From NCBI RefSeq assembly GCF_000317065.1, contig NC_019690.1, forward strand, positions 1-64,000: a stretch of 64,000 nt of DNA, given 5' to 3'. Positions 35,245 to 43,487 of this stretch are shown in pieces. The notes under the pieces were generated by a model. That model was not told the DNA's origin. It saw nothing but the letters and a program-made list of their open reading frames with translations, and did not search any database. The stretch's first letter is position 1, and the number at the start of each line of letters is the position of its first letter. Source of the stretch: Pseudanabaena sp. PCC 7367. GTDB taxonomy: Bacteria; Cyanobacteriota; Cyanobacteriia; Pseudanabaenales; Pseudanabaenaceae. The position numbers were made by a program, and so were the translations under genes.

Positions 35245-35559
35245 ATGGCTTTATCCAGTCAGCAAATTCTTAGTTTGATTGAAAATGCCGATTTTGTGCG
35301 CAAGTTGGCGGTGAATGGGTTTGCGATCGCGGGGCTAATTATTGGCGAGGCGGCCAGCACGATCGGCCGCGATGAACGACATAACTACGCGATTCAGTTA
35401 ATCAATCAAGACCCCTTGGATCATAAAAATCGCTTTTGGCGTGCCTATGCGGCCACGGTTTTGAGCATTGATACCAGCCTCAGTGAGAGTAGTGATGATG
35501 CAGCTTTGCAAACCGCGATCACCAATAGTTGGAACGATCTGGCCGGAGTTAAGAACTAG
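35245..35559 (+). CDS. Hypothetical protein, 104 aa, stop codon shared with IS630 target
   Basis: CAGGAG about 9 bases upstream supports the ATG at 35245. The product is a helical, soluble 104-residue protein (MALSSQQILSLIENADFV start, TNSWNDLAGVKN end). No family recognised. Its TAG stop (35557-35559) overlaps the TA target of an IS630 insertion. On the far side of the element the sequence again reads TAG after the TA (36776-36778), so the original stop was TAG and the protein is unchanged by the insertion. Confidence 0.7.
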   Translation: MALSSQQILSLIENADFVRKLAVNGFAIAGLIIGEAASTIGRDERHNYAIQLINQDPLDHKNRFWRAYAATVLSIDTSLSESSDDAALQTAITNSWNDLAGVKN

Positions 35560-36775
35560 TGGATTGTCAGCTTTCAATTTGTGGGTAAAGTCGCTTAAGG
35601 CGAATACGAGCATCTGCAGTTGTGAATTGCCAATCTACCGACTTCTGCAAATGATTACGCTCAATGAACCAAGCTGATGTTTCTTGTTCAAGAGTTTCTC
35701 GATCTGGGATCCGTCGATCCAGACATTGTCGGGTTAGTGCAGACAGCTCGATTTCGGCAATATTTAGCCAACTTCCATGTTTGGGCGTATGGTGAATTTC
35801 TAGCCGTTCGACCAACCGACGCGCAGTGGACGGAGCAAAGGCCTGATAGAGCGAGGCAAGTTTGTGAATGTTCAAATTGTCACATACCAAAATGACAGTC
35901 TCGCAATCGGCGTAGTCTTGTTCAAGTAAGCGTTGAATTTCGATCGCCCAATCAACTGAGGTTCTGCGTTCACTCACAACTGCTTTACGCCAACCGGCCA
36001 AAGGTTCTGTAAACAAGAAAATATTAGCGGTGCCATTGCGCTCATATTCATAATCTACCAACTCTGGTTGTCCTGATTTAGCCGGCAATGGAATGCGTGT
36101 TTGTTTAACCAATTGCACCGGTTTTTCATCCATGCAAATTACCGGATGCTTAGAATCATAGGGTTGGTGATAAATCTCTAGTACATCTTCCATATGAGCA
36201 ACAAAATCGGCATTTTGCTCAGGTGGAATCACATACTGTTGACGTAGATGTGGTTTCAGTTCGTTTTTTTCAGCACTTGTCGCACGGTCTCGTGACAAAT
36301 AGCTGGTACAATTTCTAACTCCACCGCTTTATCAGCAAGCAATCGCAATGTCCAGCGAGCATGACCAGCAGGTGGTTCGCTACAACGTAAGGCTATTAGC
36401 TTTGCCTCCGACTCTCCATCACATACGTGTGGTCGTGGCGCACTTTGGCGAGGTTTGCGTGCCAAGGCCGACTCTAAACCTCCTTCAATCAATCGTTGAC
36501 GCAGGTTGGCTACTGTATTGCGATGGCAACTAAAGGTGGCGGCGGCTTCCGCATCTGTCCAGTTCTGGCCATTTATATCGATATTTAACAGAATGTTGGC
36601 ATGTTTGATTTTATAGGCGGCGGCCTTACCAGTAGACACAAGATTTTGCAGCTCTTCGCGCTCTTCCTTGCTCAAACGGACGATATAGCGTTTAGGCATA
36701 ATATACTGCTCGGATAACATAGGTATAGTTTATCCATCTTTCCCTTAACTCACAAACCCAAGATTGACAGAACAC
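35559..36775 (-). mobile_element. IS630-family insertion sequence
   Basis: The element is 1,217 bp and bounded by TA dinucleotides (35557-35558 and 36776-36777), the IS630 target duplication. The ends form inverted repeats: the left end reads GTGGATTGTCAG... and the right end, reversed, GTGTTCTGTCAA..., sharing GTG, TGTCA and TTTGTG.GT.AAG blocks. It carries one transposase in two overlapping frames. It landed in the TAG stop of the gene at 35245. Confidence 0.88.
35567..36720 (-). CDS. IS630 transposase made by -1 frameshift (orfA 36256-36720, orfB 35567-36298)
   Basis: The first frame (orfA) encodes two helix-turn-helix units, with MPKRYIVRLSKEEREELQ the likely start, and ends QVLKKTN. The second frame (orfB) encodes the DDE domain: Asp in CMDEKPVQL, Asp in VCDNLNIH and Glu in NIAEIELSAL. 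The frames overlap at a run of seven A in GTGCTGAAAAAAACG, where a -1 slip joins VLKK to KNELKPHLR. This is the usual control for this IS630 subgroup. Both domains look complete, so the element may be active. Confidence 0.85.
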
Positions 36776-36957
36776 TAGGTAGGGATATAAAAAGATCTAA
36801 AGGTGATCTGGGGCGCTGGAAATGACCTGCATTCAGCGATCTGGATTGGGAGCTTTGATATTAGGGCGAGTTTGGCGTTGCTAAACAAATTGCTCATACC
36901 ATCAGGGATATGGGTGATGAGGTCAATCGGTTGGTTAGGCAAGCTGTACCTCTGATC

Positions 36958-37173
36958 CTAAGAGTATTTGGAATAGATCACTTTGTAGCGCGGTTTAAAG
37001 CGGATCGTCAGGGTCATTTCATGATCATCAGCGGTTTTAATATAGACATTGAGGCCGGATTTATCCCGGTGCTGATAGACAGAGCCAATTTCATGCCAGG
37101 TGTCTTTGCCTTCTGATGCTGCCACATCATAGACCGAGCCGATCGGACGGCGAAATGTACGTTTTTCATTCAT
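36958..37173 (-). CDS. Hypothetical small basic protein, 71 aa
   Basis: The ATG at 37173 follows AAAGG by about 5 bases. The product (MNEKRTFRRPIGSVYDVAAS start) is basic and beta-rich, with WHEIGSVYQHRDKSGLNVYIKT and a closing TLTIRFKPRY. It looks like the small conserved proteins often encoded near plasmid replication regions, but I cannot name the family. It lies between the IS630 and the iteron region. A degraded plus-strand coding trace (reading AKQIAHTIRDMGDEVNRLVRQ) may overlap its end near 36870-36950. Confidence 0.55.
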   Translation of the reverse strand: MNEKRTFRRPIGSVYDVAASEGKDTWHEIGSVYQHRDKSGLNVYIKTADDHEMTLTIRFKPRYKVIYSKYS

Positions 37174-37400
37174 CCTTTAGCCATGTCGCATTTATCAACA
37201 AAATGCAAGCTTGGGCTTTATCTAAATGCTGGCGCTGGTGAACTGAGCCCAAATCCTAAAAAAAACAAAATCAAATATTTTTAAACTTTGTGGTGGTTGT
37301 CCACGCTCCGGCGTGGATCACTACAGGTATATAGATTTATAGGTTCTATATATAGGGGCTGATTGGAAAACCCCAGTGAGTAACGAATTGAGGTAAGAGG

Positions 37401-37561
37401 GCGTAAGTGTTTCACCGTAACGAGCGTAAGTCTTTCACCCTGGATAATTCGGTAAGTGCTTCTTTTTCTTGCTCTCTTATGGTGTAAGCGTTTCACCGTG
37501 GATAACTCGTTTTACACACATGGATATGTGGATAAATACAGGTGTAAGTATTTCACCATGG
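37401..37561 (+). other. Putative plasmid replication origin: iterons and DnaA box
   Basis: Repeats of the type GTAAGYnTTTCACC occur at about 37403-37416, 37426-37439, 37484-37497 and 37543-37556, with a partial copy GTAAGTGCTTC at 37452. Several are followed by TGGATAA. A perfect DnaA-box-like TGTGGATAA lies at 37527-37535. An AT-rich stretch is adjacent (about 37255-37360). The array lies directly past the stop of repA (37592), so it is the likely RepA-binding origin. Confidence 0.8.
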
Positions 37562-37591
37562 AGGGTTGAAGCAATGAAAAGTTCATTCCGG

Positions 37592-38518
37592 CTAGCGTTT
37601 GGCTGGATTTGGTCTAACTGAGGGGGTGCTGGGCACGATCACCAGACCTTTGCTGGTATTGTTCTCGATCACTTCATTGAATTGCAGCGCTGGATAGACG
37701 GTTTGTACTTTGTGCAGGCTGTTTTTGATTTCGACTTTGAATTGACGTGAGTTACCAAAGTCGCCACCTAGCTGCATTTGTAGGGCGGGCCAGGGGATAT
37801 ATTGCTCTTTCTTTTTCTGGCTGGCAATATAGGTTTTGTAGGTGGCCCAGGCATATAAATCCAAGGCTAATGGCGATCGCTTAATTGCCTTCAAGATACG
37901 CAGATCTAGTGGAATGGGTGCAGCGAGGATTGCTTCATAGAATTTTTCGCCCAGTTCAATCTTGCTATCGAATAGGGTTTGCTGGTCGGGTTGTTTGGGG
38001 TTCCACCAGATGTCGCCGCTATCGGCGATGTCCATGTTCACCCAGCTTTTGCCTTCAGCTAGCGGATTACTGTGGCGATAGTCAAAGCTGATTTTGGCTC
38101 GAAACAATCGCTCCATTTGATTGATCAGGCGTTTGCGATCGCTGCGTTTGCCGCCGCCGGTGTTGGGGCTAAGGCCTACTTTGCGTAGGAAATCATTGCA
38201 GCTGTCACCGAGCTTGAGGGTGCGTTGTTTGGTGCGTAATACTTCGGTGTTGATCCAGAACAGCAATAGGCGCGGGATGCTGCCATAGGGATAGCCGATC
38301 AGGGTGTTGGTGGTAAAGTCCCAGCCAGGGCGGATGCCCAGGGTGAGATCGCCATTGCTGCGGCTCCACGCTGGTACATCGCCCGGATCTCGATATGGCA
38401 GGGTCACTTGCACCAGTTGACGGGTCAGGAATGCTTTTTCATTCTCTGGCACTTCTGGGGTGGATTGGACCGCAGCCGCTGCGTCGAGCAAGCGCAGATG
38501 CGATGGTTTAATGGACAT
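37592..38518 (-). CDS. repA: Plasmid replication initiator, RepA_C type
   Basis: The 308-residue protein matches plasmid RepA proteins of the RepA_C family: an N-terminal region with VQVTLPYRDPGDVPAWSRSNG, winged-helix-like PYGSIPRLLLFWINTEVLRT and FLRKVGLSPNTGGGKRSD (about 125-145), and the C-terminal signature PLALDLYAWATYKTY (about 225-240) with a second winged-helix unit. Such proteins bind iterons and open the origin; iterons lie just past its stop (37401-37561). The gene diverges from the higBA promoter. It argues that this DNA is or was an autonomous replicon. Confidence 0.88.
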   Translation of the reverse strand: MSIKPSHLRLLDAAAAVQSTPEVPENEKAFLTRQLVQVTLPYRDPGDVPAWSRSNGDLTLGIRPGWDFTTNTLIGYPYGSIPRLLLFWINTEVLRTKQRTLKLGDSCNDFLRKVGLSPNTGGGKRSDRKRLINQMERLFRAKISFDYRHSNPLAEGKSWVNMDIADSGDIWWNPKQPDQQTLFDSKIELGEKFYEAILAAPIPLDLRILKAIKRSPLALDLYAWATYKTYIASQKKKEQYIPWPALQMQLGGDFGNSRQFKVEIKNSLHKVQTVYPALQFNEVIENNTSKGLVIVPSTPSVRPNPAKR

Positions 38519-38616
38519 GTTTCAATCCTTTTCCAGCTCAGCCTATGGTGACTTAATGGGCTGAGCAAGGAAATCTTAGTCATACAGCAGACTTGGGCAC
38601 ATGTGTTATTGCTCTC

Positions 38617-38632
38617 ATAACAAAATTGTTAT
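38617..38632. promoter_or_regulatory. Palindromic operator over the higB-like promoter
   Basis: ATAACAA AA TTGTTAT is a perfect 7+2+7 inverted repeat overlapping a TATACT -10-like box (38630-38635), 20 bases before the original toxin start at 38652. It fits autoregulation by the antitoxin at 41572-41889. Confidence 0.65.
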
Positions 38633-38651
38633 ACTTTAATCCAGAAATGGT

Positions 38652-38674
38652 ATGCGTGATGTAATTTGGATGGG
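38652..38674 (+). pseudogene. Severed first codons of the higB-like toxin
   Basis: ATGCGTGATGTAATTTGGATGGG encodes MRDVIWM and runs into the IS21 left end. Removing the element and one 6-bp duplicate restores MRDVIWMGDSRKRLKEF in frame with 41256-41582, which is the normal start of Gp49-like RelE-superfamily toxins. Confidence 0.85.
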
Positions 38675-38849
38675 TGTTAGGCGACAATTACCTTGGCGTC
38701 TGGATGACGATTACTTGGCATAAAAAGATGATCGCCAGCAAGGATATGAGATCGCAAGTGGAGGTAGGCGTCAACTAGAAAAAAAGAGATCAAAACGGGA
38801 AAAAAGAAAGACACTAAAGACGTTCAAACAGGAAAGTGGAACGTCAGCA

Positions 38850-40538
38850 GTGTCAGGTCAATATATAAAACAATATCAAGTGCAAGTGTACAAGAAAGCA
38901 CGAGAGGTCGGCTGCAATCAAAATGAGTCAGCCGAGATTGCCGGCATATCAGTCCGTAGCGGCAGCCGTATTGAGCAAGGCAAACACCAGCCCAAGAGTA
39001 AAGGTGAGCGAGATTGGCGCACCCGCCGAGATCCGCTATCAGGAGTGTGGGAGGAAGAGCTAGAGCCAATGCTTCGACGTGAGCCTCGTCTAGAGGCGAT
39101 GACATTGTATGAATATCTAGCCGAGCATTATCCAGGCCAATATGAGCAACAATTGCGTACCTTACAAAGGCGAGTGCAGGTATGGAAAAGTATCCATGGC
39201 AAACCGCAGGAGGTAATGTTTGAGATCCGCCATCAGCCCGGCGAAATGGGTCTATCAGATTTTACCGAGCTCAAACAGGTGGAAGTTACCATCAAAGGGA
39301 AACAATATGAGCACCTGCTGTACCACTACCGTCTGGCCTACAGTGGCTGGCAATATGTGCAGGTAATCGAGGGTGGCGAGAGCTTTATCGGCTTGTCTGA
39401 AGGATTACAGAATGCGCTGCATGCCTGTGGTGGTGTACCAAAGCAGCATCGCACCGATAATTTGAGTGCTGCCTATCGGAATATGGCGGGCAAACGGCAT
39501 AAACCACTAACCCAATTCTATGCCGAGCTATGTGAACACTATGGCATGAGTCCAAGTCGCAATAACCCAGGCGTGGCTCATGAAAATGGCTCCATCGAAT
39601 CTCCCCATGGACATTTCAAGCGCCGGTTGCGCCAAGCTCTGTATTTGCGTGGCAGCTTTGAGTTTGAGTCAGTGAGTGCATATCAAGAATTTATCGAGCA
39701 GGTGGTTGCCAAGCTCAATTGTAAATGCAGCGCCAAGTTTGCCGAGGAAAAAGTAACCCTACAACCACTACCGAGATATCGCTGTGCCGATTACGAAGAA
39801 TTGACGGTGCGGGTGACCTGCCACAGCACCATTTCGGTGCGCTGCATTCTTTACACGGTGCCATCAAGACTGATTGGCAGGCAGCTGAATATTCATATCT
39901 ATCACAACCGCCTGGTCGGTTATTTGGGGCAGCAACAAGTGGTGGAACTACCCCGTTTGCGAGTACATGGGTCAGCCAAAATCCGCCGTGCTCGCTGTAT
40001 TAACTACCGCCATGTAATTGATAGCCTCAGGCGTAAACCCCGTGCCTTTATTTACTGCACCTGGCAGCAAGACCTATTGCCTAATCAACAATGGCGGCAG
40101 CTGTGGCAGAGGTTACAGGCTGATTTTGAAATCGATAATGCAGCGCGCATCATGGTTGAAGCCCTCTATATTGCTGCCAAGCACGATAGAGAAACTACAG
40201 TGGCCGACTATCTTGAAACCCAACTGCAGCAGGGCACTCTCAGCCTGAAGGCTCTACAGCAACAGTTCCTACTACCCCAGCAGCAATTGAGCGTACCTCA
40301 ACTAAACGTACAACAACATTCGCTTTCAGCCTATGACCAACTCCTCGAAACCAAACCCGAACAATACTCTGAGCCTGATACTCAAACAGCTACGACTCTC
40401 GCACATGCTCCAACATTGGCAGACTATCGAGCAGAAGGCCACCCAACAGCATTGGGCTTACGACCGGTTCTTGCTCGCTCTGTGCGAATTGGAACTGGAT
40501 TATCGCCAACAGAATCGGATCAAACGAGCTCTCGCTGA
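38850..40538 (+). CDS. istA: IS21 transposase IstA (copy 1)
   Basis: The 562-residue DDE transposase has an N-terminal helix-turn-helix (ESAEIAGISVRSGSRIEQGK), a catalytic core with Asp137 (LSDFTEL), Asp203 (HRTDNLSAAY) and Glu250 (ENGSIESPHG), and a C-terminal beta-barrel-like part. It cuts and joins the element ends together with IstB. The istB start lies 206 bp inside this gene in another frame, a longer overlap than the few bases usual for IS21. The whole reading frame is intact. Confidence 0.93.
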   Translation: MSGQYIKQYQVQVYKKAREVGCNQNESAEIAGISVRSGSRIEQGKHQPKSKGERDWRTRRDPLSGVWEEELEPMLRREPRLEAMTLYEYLAEHYPGQYEQQLRTLQRRVQVWKSIHGKPQEVMFEIRHQPGEMGLSDFTELKQVEVTIKGKQYEHLLYHYRLAYSGWQYVQVIEGGESFIGLSEGLQNALHACGGVPKQHRTDNLSAAYRNMAGKRHKPLTQFYAELCEHYGMSPSRNNPGVAHENGSIESPHGHFKRRLRQALYLRGSFEFESVSAYQEFIEQVVAKLNCKCSAKFAEEKVTLQPLPRYRCADYEELTVRVTCHSTISVRCILYTVPSRLIGRQLNIHIYHNRLVGYLGQQQVVELPRLRVHGSAKIRRARCINYRHVIDSLRRKPRAFIYCTWQQDLLPNQQWRQLWQRLQADFEIDNAARIMVEALYIAAKHDRETTVADYLETQLQQGTLSLKALQQQFLLPQQQLSVPQLNVQQHSLSAYDQLLETKPEQYSEPDTQTATTLAHAPTLADYRAEGHPTALGLRPVLARSVRIGTGLSPTESDQTSSR

Positions 40539-41103
40539 GGCTAAATTACCTACTGGTAAAAGCTTTACCTCTTTCGATTTTGAACATTGCCCTAGTTTCA
40601 AATCAGCGCCACTGATCCAACTGGCACAAGATACGGCCTGGTTGGATAGGGCCGAAAACTGCTTGCTATTTGGACCTTCCGGGGTCGGTAAAACTCATCT
40701 TGCTGCTGCGCTCGGGCGCTCGATGATTGAAATGGGCAAACGGGTTAAGTTCTTCTCGGCCTATGCTTTGCTACAACATCTACAGCAAGCCAAACTACAA
40801 CTTCAGCTTGCCTCTATCCTTGCCAAACTTGACCGCTTTGATTTACTCATTATTGATGATCTTGGCTATGTCAAAAAATCTGAGGCTGAAACTTCCGTCC
40901 TGTTTGAGCTGATTGCTCATCGTTATGAACGCAAAAGCCTCATCATTACTGCTAATCAGCCTTTCTCGCAATGGGATCACATCTTTGCCGATGACATGAT
41001 GACTGTTGCTGCCGTTGACCGCCTCATTCATCATGCTCTCATTGTTGAAATTCATGCTGATAGTTTCCGTAAACGCAACGCTGTTGAGCGCTCGCAAAAA
41101 TAA
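40333..41103 (+). CDS. istB: IS21 helper ATPase IstB (copy 1)
   Basis: The 256-residue AAA+ ATPase has Walker A GPSGVGKTHLA (about residues 114-124), Walker B LLIIDDLGY (about 174-182) and the conserved KSLIITANQPFSQWD segment. It selects target DNA and activates IstA. The start at 40333 keeps the usual N-terminal helical domain (LKQLRLSHMLQHWQTIEQKA), so it overlaps istA by 206 bp. It is intact. Confidence 0.92.
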   Translation: MTNSSKPNPNNTLSLILKQLRLSHMLQHWQTIEQKATQQHWAYDRFLLALCELELDYRQQNRIKRALAEAKLPTGKSFTSFDFEHCPSFKSAPLIQLAQDTAWLDRAENCLLFGPSGVGKTHLAAALGRSMIEMGKRVKFFSAYALLQHLQQAKLQLQLASILAKLDRFDLLIIDDLGYVKKSEAETSVLFELIAHRYERKSLIITANQPFSQWDHIFADDMMTVAAVDRLIHHALIVEIHADSFRKRNAVERSQK

Positions 41104-41255
41104 TAATCGCTATCAATCCGAATCTTACTGCTCCTTGAGGTTCAACATATGCAGTTCCTTTCAGCTTAGTTTTAGTTGTCATTTGCACACGTCATTTACA
41201 TCCGCTATTTGCCAAGTAATTGACGCCGTCGAAATTGGTAATTGACATTTAACAG

Positions 41256-41582
41256 ATGGGGGACTCCAGAAAAAGGCTCAAAGAGTTTCCTAAGGATGTT
41301 CAGGTCACCATGGGCGGTGCATTGATGATTGCCCAGTATGGGGGCATGGCTGATAATGTTAAGCCACTCAAAGGTTTTGGCAGTGGTGTATTTGAGATTG
41401 TCGATCGCTATGACAAAAATGCTTATCGGTTGGTCTATGCCGTCCAAATTGGTGAGCAGATATATGTTTTACATGCTTTTCAGAAAAAGTCAAAGCAAGG
41501 CATATCAACGCCAAAAGCAGATTTGGATCTGATTAAACGCCGTTACAAGGATGCACAGGAGGCCGCAAAACATGACCGTTGA
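41256..41582 (+). CDS. HigB-like RelE-superfamily toxin, 5' end displaced by IS21
   Basis: The 108-residue frame belongs to the phage Gp49-like/HigB toxin family: GDSRKRLKEFPKDVQ, then ALMIAQYGG, the strand pair VFEIVDRYDKNAYRLVYAVQIGEQIYVLHAFQKKSKQG and the closing ISTPKADLDLIKRRYKDA. These toxins are ribosome-dependent mRNA interferases. IS21 copy 1 lies directly before its ATG and has cut off the first six residues, the native promoter and ribosome site. Translation may restart at the in-frame Met7. The antitoxin gene overlaps the end by 11 bp, in toxin-first order as in higBA. Confidence 0.85.
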   Translation: MGDSRKRLKEFPKDVQVTMGGALMIAQYGGMADNVKPLKGFGSGVFEIVDRYDKNAYRLVYAVQIGEQIYVLHAFQKKSKQGISTPKADLDLIKRRYKDAQEAAKHDR

Positions 41583-41889
41583 TTATGAAACCAGCAGTGG
41601 CAATGTTTTTGCCGATCTTGGCCTCGATAATGCCGATGAGTTGTTCATCCGTGCTCAGCTTGGAATTCAGGTGTTTAAAATTATCCGCGAGCGTAATCTC
41701 ACCCAGAAAGATGCTGCAGAGCTCCTGGGCATTAAACAGCCTGAGGTTTCAGCAATTATGTGTGGCAAATTCGATCGCTTTAGCCAGGAAAGACTTATTG
41801 GCTTTCTAAACCGGTTAGAGCAGAAAGTAGTAATCCAAGTCAGCCCGCATCTAGAGGGGGAACCTTATCAACATGTTGCCATCTCGTAA
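41572..41889 (+). CDS. HigA-like XRE antitoxin
   Basis: The ATG at 41572 has AGGAGG about 9 bases upstream, inside the toxin gene. The 105-residue product has SSGNVFADLGL at the N-terminus, typical of antitoxins of this pair, and an XRE helix-turn-helix (LTQKDAAELLGIKQPEVSAIMCGKF, about 48-73). It should neutralise the toxin and repress the operon; a palindrome at 38617-38632 beyond the IS is the likely operator. With the promoter now separated by 2.6 kb, expression must come from elsewhere, perhaps from IS21. Confidence 0.88.
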   Translation: MTVDYETSSGNVFADLGLDNADELFIRAQLGIQVFKIIRERNLTQKDAAELLGIKQPEVSAIMCGKFDRFSQERLIGFLNRLEQKVVIQVSPHLEGEPYQHVAIS

Positions 41890-42024
41890 GTGCATGAAAT
41901 GAAAAGTCTACTTAGCTTTGGAAAGAAAAGCAAGCAGGTTTATCCTTAATCATATTTGCAGCAAGTATGGCAGCAAAGAATGATTGCACCAATATAGCTT
42001 GCCTTACAACTACAATCACATAAA

Positions 42025-42123
42025 TGAGGTATGCTTCCATATAACTATGCCACCATTTATATATACCTCTATTAAGGCATACTTTAATAGAAAGATAGAT
42101 ATATTTTTCTATTGAGGTATATG
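42025..42123. repeat. GAGGTAT-type repeats upstream of parA2, centromere candidate
   Basis: Alternating direct and inverted copies occur as tGAGGTATgc (42025-42034), atACCTCtatta (42063-42074), aaGGCATac (42075-42082) and attGAGGTATatg (42111-42123) in a 360-bp AT-rich gap before a parA operon. The position fits a parS/parC-like partition site and operator. Confidence 0.55.
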
Positions 42124-42250
42124 TCTATTATGCAATTCATCTAATCCCCGATTTTGCTATTGCAAAGTGGTTTGATAGATATATAAATCACTAGATCCAT
42201 TACGGCTTTAATGTGGTAGATTTTTCCGATATTTCTAAAGGCAGCCAACT

Positions 42251-43057
42251 ATGAAAATAATTACCTCTACCAGTTTGAGCGGTGGTCAGGGCAAAACAAC
42301 TACAGTTTTCTTTCTGGGCAAAATGTTAGCTCATAAGGGATACAAAGTTTTGTTTGTAGACTCAGATCCCCAAGCTAACTTGACATTTTTTCTGGGTCAT
42401 GAAATCGGCCCAACTGATGCAACTATTCTTGAAGTGATTATAGAAAATGTCCCTGTTGGAATAAGAGAAACAATTACAGTAACGCCAGAGGATGGAATTC
42501 GAGAGTTAACAACCGTAGAAGGAGGATGGATTATTCCTGCCAGCAACGCATTAGAAAGGGCTCAAACCTACTTATCGCAATCTGGAGTAGATCCATCAAG
42601 TCAACTGAAAGAAAGACTCAACAAGGTATCTGACATATTTGATTTCTGCTTGATCGACTCTCCACCTCAAAGAAGCCATCTCTCGGTGGCCTGCATAGGA
42701 GCAGCAGATTCAATCATCATTCCTGCAGAAGCTCAGGTTAAGGGAGTCGGTAGTGTCGATCGGACTGTTTCTTTAATCCGGGAAATGAAAAGGAAAAATG
42801 CTTGCAGCGCCAATATCTTGTGCATACTGCCATTTCGCGATCGCTGGGTAGGTTATAACCGGACTGGTGAAAGTGAAGAGAGTATTAATGTGATGAAGGA
42901 ATTTGGCGAAGAAGTCCTTTCAGCAACAATTCGCGAGTCAGAGCAATATAAGAAAGCCCTGAATCAAGGTATGTTATTGGATGAAATTGGTTATCCACAA
43001 TTGGCATATCCGTTTGAACTTATCATTGAAAAATTGCAAGTAAAAGTAGCCGCATGA
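42251..43057 (+). CDS. Second ParA family ATPase, variant Walker A
   Basis: The 268-residue protein has Walker A SLSGGQGKTTTVFF (residues 8-21) in which the signature first Lys of KGGxGKT is Ser. The rest of the ParA pattern is present: VLFVDSDPQANLTFFLG (A') and FCLIDSPPQRSHLS (Walker B). It is unrelated in detail to the small ParA at 6.4 kb. It overlaps the next gene by 4 bp (ATGA), the usual coupling with a centromere-binding partner. Loss of the signature Lys may change ATPase stimulation, though the same variant occurs in other cyanobacterial plasmid relatives as I recall. Confidence 0.88.
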   Translation: MKIITSTSLSGGQGKTTTVFFLGKMLAHKGYKVLFVDSDPQANLTFFLGHEIGPTDATILEVIIENVPVGIRETITVTPEDGIRELTTVEGGWIIPASNALERAQTYLSQSGVDPSSQLKERLNKVSDIFDFCLIDSPPQRSHLSVACIGAADSIIIPAEAQVKGVGSVDRTVSLIREMKRKNACSANILCILPFRDRWVGYNRTGESEESINVMKEFGEEVLSATIRESEQYKKALNQGMLLDEIGYPQLAYPFELIIEKLQVKVAA

Positions 43058-43455
43058 AAGCTATAGACAGACTAAAAAATAGAAAACCGCAAGAGGTACC
43101 TGAGCAAAGCGACATAGTTTTAGACGCTGTCTTCGACAGCAACTCTCAAACTACCAAAGTCAGCAATCTCCCATCTCAGCCTCCCGTGCGTGGGCTAATT
43201 GAAACTACTAAAACCAGCATTAGGCTTGAGAAAGAGCTATATCACGAAATTGAAATGTTTTGCACAGACAAAAATATTACAAAAGAAACTTTATTTGAAG
43301 CTCTATTCATTCAGGCAAGAAATAATCGGCAACTAGAAGCAGCTGTTGATGATGCGACACAAAGACGTGCGGATCGTAAGGCTGCTGGTAAAACCAGAAC
43401 ACAAATGACTCATGCCGCAAACCTAAACAATCAAAATGCTGACAGCAGGGTGTAA
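43054..43455 (+). CDS. Partner of ParA2, probable centromere-binding protein
   Basis: The 133-residue product overlaps parA2 by 4 bp. It has a basic N-terminus (MKAIDRLKNRKPQE), a flexible middle, and a C-terminal half with KTSIRLEKELYHEIEMFCTDKNITKETLFEALFIQA (about 56-91). That part has the strand-helix-turn-helix look of ribbon-helix-helix DNA binders. A Lys/Arg/Gln-rich tail follows. No classical ParB domain. The role comes from context. Confidence 0.7.
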   Translation: MKAIDRLKNRKPQEVPEQSDIVLDAVFDSNSQTTKVSNLPSQPPVRGLIETTKTSIRLEKELYHEIEMFCTDKNITKETLFEALFIQARNNRQLEAAVDDATQRRADRKAAGKTRTQMTHAANLNNQNADSRV

Positions 43456-43487
43456 GCGAGAAAAATATATAGAAGGAATTAATTTAA

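Larger units (their letters stand above)
38675..41254 (+). mobile_element. IS21-family insertion sequence, copy 1
   Basis: The element is 2,580 bp, starts TGTTAGGCGACAATTACC and ends with the complement of TGTTAAATGTCAATTACC. A second internal repeat (GA.GATTACTTGGCA / GTCAATTACTTGGCA) follows at both ends, as usual for IS21. It is flanked by a 6-bp target duplication GATGGG (38669-38674 and 41255-41260, allowing for the one-base edge). It carries istA and istB and splits the 5' end of a toxin gene. Its sequence appears identical to copy 2 at 59862-62441. Confidence 0.93.

Noticed and set aside
36870-36950. Plus-strand coding trace AKQIAHTIRDMGDEVNRLVRQ as a gene
   Set aside because: An in-frame TAG lies just upstream, there is no start or ribosome site, and the frame is short. 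At most a decayed remnant.
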